Source: Symbiodinium natans (taxonomy: Eukaryota > Sar > Dinophyceae > Suessiales > Symbiodiniaceae). Taken from it: DNA of 64,000 nt. A program made the position numbers and the translations under genes. This document shows positions 32,150-41,400 of the stretch, piece by piece (the first letter of the stretch is position 1; every line of letters starts with the position of its first letter). The stretch is from assembly GCA_905221605.1 (NCBI GenBank), contig CAJNDS010000043.1, positions 1-64,000 of the forward strand, read 5' to 3'. The notes under the pieces were generated by a model. That model did not search any database, was not told where the DNA came from, and saw nothing but the letters and a program-made list of their open reading frames with translations.

Positions 32150-33112
32150 CTACAGATGCTCATCCTGACTTTCAAGGGGAGTAGCTCGACCCTCGGTCGG
32201 GCTACTCCGAAAATCCAATCTTCTTCTTGTCGGGCCGAACTCTGTTCCCTCTGGAAGGGCAGCACCTATCAACTCGGCCGGTACTCCCACCTCCTTCTTC
32301 CAGGTGGGGAAATTCTGGGGCTCCCCTTCTTCGGCCTCATGTCTGAAATGCCTGTTCAGCTGCGCCTGCTGCTCAGGCGTGAGGGCAATGCCGGCACATC
32401 TTAGGAGCCTGCTGGCTTCAACGGCCTGCTTTGGTTGATCCTCCTTTTCAACCTGCTCCTTGACTGCAGATTGGATCTTGAGGATGTCCTGCTCTTTCTG
32501 GGCGATTTTCTCCGACATTGCTGCAAGTTCTTTCATACTCTGCTCAAACTGTTCCTTGAGCCTTTCGGTGCGGCTTTGGAGCTGAACCTTCTTGGCAATG
32601 AGCGAGCGAAGCTCATTCGTGTTCTGTTTGTAGGCCGCCATTGTTTTCTGAAGTCGCACTTTTGGTGGAACCTCCTCCATTTGCTCATCCTTGGGCTCCT
32701 CTATGCCTGCTTCCTTGAGCAGAATCTTGGCTGCTTCATCTGCTCCGTTCCACAGGCTCTGAGCGGCCTCCTTGTATTCTTGATCGGACATGGCTCCTCT
32801 GGCTTCCAGGCCCGGGGGTGGTTGCGGGTGCGTCGGGGTCCAGCCTGCGGCTTCTAACGCAGTCCGGGCTCCTTCGTCCAGGTGCTGCCATGCCTGATCT
32901 AGGGCCTTCACTGCTCTGATGCCCTTTTGAGCTTTTGGGGAGATTCTCACCCGCTCTGGCGTCCACTTCCTCTCTGTGCCCCAGGACCAATCCCCCGTTT
33001 TCTTTGGCTTCTTTTTCCACGGTTTACCACAATGCCAACAGGTGGGATACCAAGCTAGGTCCTGGCGAGGAACCCATCCTGTATAGCAATGCTCGCAGGT
33101 TGTGAAGCTCAT
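32150..33112 (-). CDS. LINE-A ORF1, 320 aa, Zn-ribbon and coiled coil
   Basis: The ATG is at 33112. The N-terminus has two cysteine pairs (CEHC at 6-9 and CWHC at 25-28) forming a likely zinc ribbon, followed by a Lys-rich segment. Residues about 150-235 are a Lys/Glu/Gln/Leu-rich helix with heptad character, typical of the trimerising coiled coil in LINE ORF1 proteins. The C-terminus contains Pro/Arg/Glu-rich linker sequence. The expected role is RNA binding and assembly of the retrotransposition particle. The TAG stop is followed in the same frame by ORF2, with no further stop for 1857 codons. Confidence 0.8.
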   Translation of the reverse strand: MSFTTCEHCYTGWVPRQDLAWYPTCWHCGKPWKKKPKKTGDWSWGTERKWTPERVRISPKAQKGIRAVKALDQAWQHLDEGARTALEAAGWTPTHPQPPPGLEARGAMSDQEYKEAAQSLWNGADEAAKILLKEAGIEEPKDEQMEEVPPKVRLQKTMAAYKQNTNELRSLIAKKVQLQSRTERLKEQFEQSMKELAAMSEKIAQKEQDILKIQSAVKEQVEKEDQPKQAVEASRLLRCAGIALTPEQQAQLNRHFRHEAEEGEPQNFPTWKKEVGVPAELIGAALPEGTEFGPTRRRLDFRSSPTEGRATPLESQDEHL

Positions 33113-33685
33113 CTTGGTCAGGAAGAGCCAAGTAGAAAACAGAGGCTCCTAGCCTGAAGGAAGGGCTCAGATGTTGGACTTATTGAGTTCGGCACACCAC
33201 TTCTGCCGGCAGGCCTCCGACAGAAGTTTCCCAGCGTCGACGATCCAGTCGTTCCTGGTCTTAGACCAACGAGCCAAAGCGCGGAGTTGGTTTGTGACCC
33301 TCTGCCCCGGTGTGAGGTCACGGGCACTGGGCTGCTCCTCGAACTCGGCTTGTAAATAGGGCTTGATTGATCCTCCAAGGGAACCCTCTCGGCTACCCCA
33401 AAGCGCTGCACCTCGGGTGTGCGAGATCGCTCTCTGCCCGCCGTGGTGTGGGGGACCCCAGGCCGGAGGCCGGAGGGAACAAGGAGAGACTCACTTGCTG
33501 CTCAGCCTAGCAGCAAGGGAGAGACTCACCTTGCACTGACACACAGATGGCTCTAACTACGGACAAGCTGGGGTTGAATGAGGCCTGTTCCCCCAACGTC
33601 AGTTTGAGGACTCGAGGCTGGTTCACCACAGCTACCGCTCAGCTACTGTGTGCACCCCACCGGGGTTGAGCCGAAACTTGAGCCA
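33113..33685 (-). other. LINE-A 5' UTR beginning with a spliced-leader relic
   Basis: The minus strand starts TGGCTCAAG (33685-33677), the last nine bases of the dinoflagellate spliced leader. The next 70 or so bases, including CTCAACCCCGGTGGGGTGCA, resemble the start of LINE-B. Two GGGAGAGACTCAC-like words lie in 33480-33535. Confidence 0.75.
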
Positions 33686-33706
33686 GTCACATATATCAAC
33701 TCCCCC
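33686..33706 (-). repeat. Copia-A 3' LTR, first 16 bases, and polypurine tract
   Basis: On the minus strand, ATGAGGGGG (33710-33702) is directly followed by AGTTGATATATGTGAC (33701-33686). That is exactly how the 5' LTR begins at 42960. LINE-A interrupts the LTR after this point. Confidence 0.9.
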
Positions 33707-33910
33707 TCATGACCAAGAGTTCACTGTTGGTCACGTCAACTAAGCTCCACGCAAAGTCAACTAAGCTCCTCGCCGGGGCGCGCATGCCGGCGCATTCCTC
33801 AGTCCTAGACCGCTGCACTGCTTCAGACCGCTGGAGGTCGACTAACTCTCGCAAAGTAACCTGGCTGGGCGGGTGGGCGGACAAGCCAGGGGTGGACGGG
33901 CGGGCGCGAA

Positions 33911-35467
33911 TTACCGCAGTCGCAAGCTTTCCAGGGCGACGTCCGCGAAAGCTGGCGGATAGTGCTGCGTTGCTTTGAGATCAAAGTTTCGTGAATGATC
34001 TCCCTTGCAGGTACATGCAAATGTTTCGGACATTGTTCGCACAAACCGTTCATCGTTCGACATCAATTTCCAAATCTTTCGGATAGGTAATCCATCTCTG
34101 CCTACCAAGCCTGAAACACAGCCGTGCACTTCGCCAGTGTAATGGGTTCTTTGCTTTGCAAACGAACGGGTGCTTGCCCATCCCCAGTAGGCACACCTCT
34201 GCGGCCATTCTATGACCCATACCCCCACTTGCGGGTGGTTCACCATCACTAAGAAGCTCCGCCAGAGCTTGCGATGCACCGTGAACAAAGCTTGTAGATG
34301 GTCCTGATAGCCCGGCCGATCTTCGTGTCGCCGTTGGTACGGGCTACCTCCGGTACAAGGAGTGCTGCTCCAGAAAACAACCTTCATCCCCCATTCTCTC
34401 GCAACATTCATTGCAGACATGACCCGCTCCACGGTGTCATTCGAGGTTCCGTCAACCCCTTGAGTAATCGGCAGGACAAATACTTGGTGCACACTTCCTT
34501 GCAGGTACAGATTCGAACGTGAACTCGTGCAAAACTCGATCAGCAAAGTCGAATATTCAGTCTCGAGTTCGCATAGCCGACAGAAAGCTTCGTATTCGAG
34601 GTTGTCTGGCCCGAGTACAGAATCTAGCACTCCAGACAGCAACAAGCAAGACCTGACTGCTGGAACCTCTCGGAAATCGATGTTGGTGACATCTTCTAGT
34701 CCGAGGGTTGCTGTATGCTTTGCTGTTTGGAGGCGATTTAAATTCTTTGTGAGAAGATCGCTCACATTCTCGGTTCCAGCTACTCCCTCTACTGCTAACT
34801 CGCCGCTATGGACACGGTCTTGGATAAAGCACAACCTCAAGTCTATATGCCGCATGCGCCTGAGTAGCCCCTCCATGCTGGCAATTTGCCTAGCTGAGGC
34901 AGAGTCAGTGTACACGCGGTGGGGTTTCTGGAGGGTGCCCCAGATATGCGCCGTCAATTGCGCAAGTCCTGCCACCTCTTTCGCTGCCTCGGCGATGGCA
35001 AACAACTCTGCTTCTGCTGAGCTGAGTGCGACAACGCTTTGCAGGCGGCTGTACCCCTTTATGCAGTACCACAGACCGTCCACTGCGATGTAGATCACTC
35101 CGCCACTGGTGCTCTTCCGGGCTACGCTCATCTCGCTGCCCCAATTGCTGTCGCAATAGGCTACCAGGCTGGCATTCTCCCCCTCATTGGTCTTGCCATC
35201 TCCGAGCGGGAAGATTTGATCTAACAGCGGAAACGCTGCTAACCATCGCAGGAACTTGCGAAGTGCATCTTCATGTACTTGCCGTGGCATGCTTTGTCCG
35301 CGCGACAACATGGAGTGAAAGTACGTTATATCTGAGCGAGTTTGACAGAGCCAGCCTATCTTCCCTAGGCAACTTCGGAACCGTGAAGCTGCTTCACTGG
35401 ACAGCTCCTTCGAAGGCTCTTCAACACTCTCCTCATCGTACATACTCCTGATGTCGGGTGTCGTCAA
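33911..35467 (-). CDS. Copia-A RNase H plus methyltransferase-like C-terminal domain
   Basis: This 518-codon frame continues Pol after a one-base shift relative to the main frame, so it lacks its own ATG (the first codon listed is TTG). Residues 100-245 are a copia RNase H with Asp106 (YCDSNWG), Glu153 (SAEAEL), Asp188 (YTDSAS) and Asp237 (SDLLTKNL). Residues about 307-515 form an additional domain: LLIEFCTSSRS, a conserved STPCTGGSP at 368-376, WVIEWPQRC, SGLVGRDGLP, and a terminal CTCKGDH with a YPPAFADVALESL tail. Its Copia-B counterpart is clearly related. The order of a glycine-poor motif-I-like strand, then TPC, then a tail resembles DNA cytosine methyltransferases, but that is an inference. 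Confidence 0.85.
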   Translation of the reverse strand: MTTPDIRSMYDEESVEEPSKELSSEAASRFRSCLGKIGWLCQTRSDITYFHSMLSRGQSMPRQVHEDALRKFLRWLAAFPLLDQIFPLGDGKTNEGENASLVAYCDSNWGSEMSVARKSTSGGVIYIAVDGLWYCIKGYSRLQSVVALSSAEAELFAIAEAAKEVAGLAQLTAHIWGTLQKPHRVYTDSASARQIASMEGLLRRMRHIDLRLCFIQDRVHSGELAVEGVAGTENVSDLLTKNLNRLQTAKHTATLGLEDVTNIDFREVPAVRSCLLLSGVLDSVLGPDNLEYEAFCRLCELETEYSTLLIEFCTSSRSNLYLQGSVHQVFVLPITQGVDGTSNDTVERVMSAMNVAREWGMKVVFWSSTPCTGGSPYQRRHEDRPGYQDHLQALFTVHRKLWRSFLVMVNHPQVGVWVIEWPQRCAYWGWASTRSFAKQRTHYTGEVHGCVSGLVGRDGLPIRKIWKLMSNDERFVRTMSETFACTCKGDHSRNFDLKATQHYPPAFADVALESLRLR

Positions 35468-38400
35468 GGATGCTTTTACGGTGGATATGTCCCATCCGAA
35501 GGATGTAAAGACCGACCTTCACATACTCAGGCTTCACCCCAAGCATGATCTGTCGTCCATCCCAACGGATTAAACGGCCGAGGAATTCCATCTGCCCATC
35601 TTCGATCAGCCTCCCGTTCACTTTGACTTTCAAGACTGAACTCAGGGCTTCGTGGACGTACTCGAACCCTTTCTCGGTAGAAGACACAATGAGCAAATCA
35701 TCCACGTACGCTAACATGATGATATACTCCCATCCGGATTCAAGGTTGACCCATCCGCTGAAAAGCGTCGGTTCAAGCGGACTCGCTTGTAAGCCTAGTG
35801 CAGATACGATCCTGTTCAGGTGTCGCTGCCAGCTAAGGCTGGCGGAACGCAAACCGTAGAGCGCTTTCTCTAGTATCAAGTACGCGGTTTCGCCGCTCTC
35901 GAGCGCGAATGTACTTGGCAACTCGATAATGGTGGGTTCCACTACCTGCGCAAAGAGAAACGCGGTGGAGATGTCGAGGCCGTAAGCCCGCATCTTTCCC
36001 TTCGCCGCCCGTGCAAGGACGATCTTGAGGGCTTCCACCGACGCAGCATTAGAACTCAACCCCAAATCGAGTGCGGATGGTCGGCCATGAGCAAAATCCT
36101 TAGCGACTATCCTTGCTCGGACTAGTCCTGGGGCCTTCTGAGTGAGGACCCATCGGGACTTGACCGTCCGACAGTTTGGGTTGGCTTTGCGGTATTCATC
36201 AATCTCGCTCTTTGATCTTGCATAACCAACTTTCAGACTATCGAGCGCATTCACCTCTTTCTTGATTCCTTGCCATGTCTCTTCAGGATCCAGCTGAAAA
36301 CCTTCCAGGTCATCGTAGCTGGCTCTAGGTCGATTCACCCAGAGAGTCCTGTCTTGGATTCTCATGTACGTCCCTGCGGACTCATCTTCCTTTTTCTCTT
36401 TAACTGAAGAGCATACACAAGGGTGGTCTTGGAGATTCAACAACTCAACTGCTTCACGCTCGACCGACTGTTGTTGCTTGTGGTGCTGTTGTTGTGTTGT
36501 CGTGTTCAAGCAAACATATGGGAACTTCTCCACGCTCGACCGACCAACAAGTAAGTGACATGCTGCTTCGACGTCGTAGTGGTCACAACAAGAACGTGGT
36601 TGTGGTGTGTAGTGGGCGTTCTCGAGCAATTCCTCCAGGTATCGGACTGGGACCCCCTCATGGAATGTCTGGGGATGCTCTGGAGCGTCTCCCATATCGT
36701 CATCCTCAGCCTCGGACGGCTGGTACTCGGACACATTCCAGTCAGCATCCGGCACTGACATCTCCGGGATCTCTAGGTCTCCGACTCCTGCTTGCTCAGG
36801 ATCAAACGCTCGGACCTCCTCTCCTCCAAAGCGTATTCGCTTGTTTGGCTTCATTTGCTCGTCATCATCGTATGGGTCTTCTCCAATTAGCTCTTCAGGT
36901 CTTCGGTCGACCCTTGGTCCTTCATCTAATGCCTCCAGAGCATCATCGATGGAATCACGCAACCATTTCTGGTATCTCTTCACACACTTTTGAGAATGCC
37001 TGCTCGAGCTGACGCCTTCTTGGCATCCTGGGCACTTGGGGGTAACGCCATGTTGTCTCACCCAGTCTATGGGAGGACCTCCACCTGGAACATATGGAAG
37101 AAACAGCTCTTTGGTCTTCGGTGCTTCAGGCGGGGGCACGAAGCCATCTAGGGCCTTTGCACCGGGCAGAAGATTTGCGTCGAAACGCAACGGGTAGAGC
37201 AATTTGAGTCCGGGCGCGATCACCCGTTTCGTCTCCCCACTATCCAAGCGGATTTCCATGGCATGACCTGTGCTCCCAAGCACTGGTCCCAAGTAGATCC
37301 CTCGAGCATACTTGGCATCCGCGTCAGGTCTTCTAGCCCGCGTTATCTTAGCATATGCTACCGCACCGAACGGATACGTGACTTGCAGTCGCACGCGATC
37401 TCCGCGGATCTTCTGCATGGGTGTCATGGTCGACCCTACAGAAACTGAAAACCTGTTGTGCGTGTGTGCTGCGTATTGAAACAAAAGGTCGAAAACATCC
37501 GCACACTCAGCATCCAAAACAACGCCATGTTCACGCAACTCAAGCTCATGTGTTGCTACGATTCCTTTTAGGGTCCTAATGGCTCGTTCTGCTGCTGGTG
37601 CATGCCTTTCGGGTGCAAAGCTGTCCTCAGTACCCTCACAAAGATCAGCGAGCCTCGCTGCGATGTTCTTCGTGAGTCCCTCTGCATCAGACATGAAATG
37701 CGGTTGTTTCACACCAAAGTGCCTGACCCAGGGATGCAAATGCTCTGCTGTTGTTGCTGCGCTCTCTCCCTCAGGTCTAAAGCAAACTGCAATCGCAAAG
37801 CTCATGGTATGAACCAGTACGATGAATGCAAGCTTGCGAAAGAAGCACTGGTCAAGCTGAAACTCTCTCGGGTTCAGGTCGCTACGCTTTCGGGCTGGAG
37901 TGGTCCCTCTAGTGCGCTGGCAAAACTCACAGTCAGACATGTATGGTACGTGTCCCTGCATGTGGTGCTGAAGCTCTGCCTGTTTACTACGCACATTGTC
38001 ACCAATAATTCCTTCTTCAGTGACTAACTCAAACTGCTGTTGTGGCTGTCGCGTATCGGGCTCTTTTCTCTCGTCTTGGGACAAAGCTGCAAGGATTGGA
38101 TTGATCTTCTCCGTACTCCCTTTCAGGGAGACGGGGAGCGAGAACGATCGCGCTCTTGGCGATCTCGGCGGCGCCTGATGAGCTCCATGAATGCAGGCGA
38201 CGGCGCGCCACTCCACGGAATTGGAGTTTCGGGCGTGCGTTCGGGCCGCGGAACTGGAGGTGGCGGAGGTATCGGGAGCGCCAGCCTTGGCGCGACCGAC
38301 CTCGCAGCCTGTATGTCCTGCGACCTTGCTCGGCGCCGGTCCTCGTATTGTTGGCCCGTGAGGACCCCCGCCTCGAGCTGAGCGCGAAGGCTCATTGTGT

Positions 38401-41400
38401 TGAATGGCCTTCCTGCCGGTGCCAATGTCCCCGCTTCTCCTGTTTCCATCGTTTCTGCCATCCTCATCACCGTGCTGGAGAGGTCGCTGGTGGCTTTCGG
38501 GGGCGTCAAGCTGACCGGCAGTTGGGCATGGTCCTTCACCTGCATCCGCAGGAAGCTCTCCCTCAAAGGTCCGAGGGCTTGCAGTCCTTCTGAGGTGTGG
38601 CCTGGAGTGCTCAGGTGCAGCTGCAGATACGGACCATGATAGCCCAGGTTGGAAAGTGATTCCCGCCATGGAGGTGTCACTCGGAGAGCGCTCTTCGCAT
38701 GCCTGGGCTCGGGGCCCCGGCGGTGTTCCGTGTACACTGCTGTCGGGCTGACCGGTTCCCCCGGCGGCTGCGTCATGGAGATAGGGGGATGCTCCGGATG
38801 TGCTGGGGTCGTTGGAGCTGGAACCCCTGTGGTTGGCCTCCATTCTCCCCAATCCTCGTCGGACTCGTCTATCTCCACCACCATTGTCGATGGTCCTGGC
38901 CCTGGGCTCGCCGGTGCTGCCGCGGTTGTTTCCTTCGGGTTCGGCTGAGGAAACTCGCTCGGTCCCAGTGCAACCACTGAGCGAGCCTTGCCCTCTGTCA
39001 CTCCAAGTTCCAGCTGCTCTGGTTCGGCAAGAGCTTGCTCCCATGTGGCCCAATCCACCGGGTTCTGCGTCACGTGGAGGCCCTCCTTGGAGATGGTCTG
39101 CGTGAAGCCCTGCATGTTGGCTTCGTGTGGTTCGCTCATCAAATGGGCTTCGGTGACATACTTCTGGCATAGGAGGCAAAACAGCGTCACCGGCGTATCC
39201 GGTGGATCGCTGGCTCCCGAAGCTTGTGCCGTCCAAGCTCCTCCAAATCGACGAGCAATCCACGTCATCCAGCCTGTCGACGCCCAGCGCCGTTTTCCTC
39301 TCCGTGTTGGCGCTGACGATGCCGGCGTGGGGCCGGATGGCTCCCGAGGATCGACTCCCATGGTCGATTGATCCACATGGTCCGGCAGCAAATTCCGCAC
39401 CGGTCTCTCGGCCTTGGCTTTTTCCTTGGATTTGATCTTCGGCGTCGGCTTCATCAGCACCATAGCGGGTCCCTTGGCTGGAGCCTCTGACATCGAAGGA
39501 TCCGTTTGGAATTCCCTCACCCCAGTGTGGGACGACGGTGCCTCCGCCGCTTCCGTCTCTTCCATGATGTACTCTATCGAAGGAGATGAGGTCGAAGGGT
39601 CCACCCTTGCCGAATCCAAATCCAGATCCATCTCGTCCCCTCCAGTGGACTCCGCCTCGGCATACGTTGCCTGGAGCTCCTCTCGGAGATTCTGTGGAAG
39701 CTCTATGCCGTGTTGCGCGGCGTTGGCCTCCAACAATATCAGTCTCCTGCGTCTCGCCCCCTGGCGCATGCCTTCCAACTCTTGAATGCTTCGTTGCATC
39801 GTGGCACTCGGATCCATAGCGGCGGTCTCCTATCTGTCCTACTCTAGGAAAACTTCGCCTCTTTGAGCAATCCAAGCTGCCAATCTCAACCTCATCAGGG
39901 AAATCCTCCAAGCAAGCACGACAGACAACTGTTTCCCTACCATGCTCATGCACAAGACGCTCAACTGCTGGTGTGGTGCTGTTGTCCTGTTGCTTGTGTG
40001 AGATAACGCTGCTGTCATTTTCAAATACAAGCCTCTCGACTGCTGGTGTGGTGCTGTTGTCCTGTTGCTTGTGTGAGATAACGCTGTTGTCTTCACTAAA
40101 AATCAAGCGTTCATCCCTATTAAGCTCACGAACAACTGGCGTATCCACATAACTGAAAACTTGAAGTTGATCCCTCGCAGAGCCGGAAACGTCATCGACT
40201 GTCCTTAGTCTGTCCTTAGCTTCGCCTTGGTCCAGGTCAACATGTTCGTGGCTCGTCTGAAACTCGCAATCAACTACCTCATCAAGACATGAAACATCCA
40301 GCAATTCGGGGTTTTCGGGCTCAACACACACTCTCGCAGAGCTGCGATGACCTCGATTCGAAGTCGAACGATGAAAATCACGACTCGAAGACGACTTGCG
40401 AGACCGACTTCGACGAAACTGTTCCGTTTTGGCGATCAAATCCTGCGGTTTCAGCGCTAAAGGATGGTCATTCCGAACTGACGCAAGCCAACTAACTGAA
40501 GCAAACATGGTTGGTTTCAGCGTTACGCCGTGCTTTCGGACGGTAATTACGCCCTGCTGGCCGCACATTGCTGGCTCCCAACCTCCATTCTGACAAAGCA
40601 AGTTGATGTTCAGCAAATTGTGCTTGATCTGATCGGAAATGACGGCTTCAAACCTAGCCCTACACATGTACACAGCGTCACCCTCATGCTCAGAACTGCT
40701 CTTCAGTGATGCTGATGTGGTGGTTTCAAAGCAAACTTCCACCAAAACATGTGTCGATCCGCCAATCTCAACGGAATCTCCTGTCGCAGTCTCCGCATAC
40801 GACTTCGGGCGTCCTTCAAGCCATGCAAGGACCTTCACATGATCACTCTCAAGCGTCTCTCTCGTGATGATGTGGAACGAACTACCAGAGTCAATCAACC
40901 AGTAAACGCGATCATCTGAAGGAAAACTAACCACCTGGTTCGTGAGCATCATACCGAAGTGATATCCTTCCAGAAACGTCTTGATTGATGACTGTGCTTT
41001 TCCACTGCCCTTGGTTGTGGGCTGCGCTGCTGCTTTCGCCGATGTAGACGATGAAGACGATGGTGCCTCTGGCTGCGTCGTAACGGCCTGGCTCGTCGCC
41101 GCTGCGGCTTTGTCCTTCGGAGGTGCCCAGCAGTCGCGTGCCCAGTGTCCAGTCTTCCCGCAGTTCCGGCAGACATCTGTCTTCTTCGCTTCTCTGCTCT
41201 TGCTCCGAGCTCTGTCTCCTTTTCCGCCTTGGTCACCTTTCTTGTCCTTTCCTTTCGCTTTGCCACCCTTCTGTCCCTTTTCTCCTTTCTCGCCTTTGTT
41301 GCCTTTGTTGCCCTTGGGGCCTTTGTTGCTCTTGTCTCTGTCGCCCTTTCCGCCTTTGCCACCCTTGAAGGCATTCGCATACCCGGATGCTCCTTCTCTC

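Larger units (their letters stand above)
24901..33685 (-). mobile_element. LINE-A: autonomous APE-type non-LTR retrotransposon
   Basis: The element runs right to left. The 5' end is TGGCTCAAG at 33685, the 5' UTR is 33684-33113, then come ORF1 (33112-32150), ORF2 (32149-26579), ORF3 (26575-25145) and a roughly 244-bp 3' UTR ending GCTTTCGAG at 24901. It is flanked by 13-bp target copies and has no poly-A tail. ORF2 has the order endonuclease, reverse transcriptase, CCHC finger and RNase H, as in the I-like group of LINEs. All three ORFs share one reading frame. The intact 5' end implies full-length reverse transcription of a trans-spliced transcript. Confidence 0.9.
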
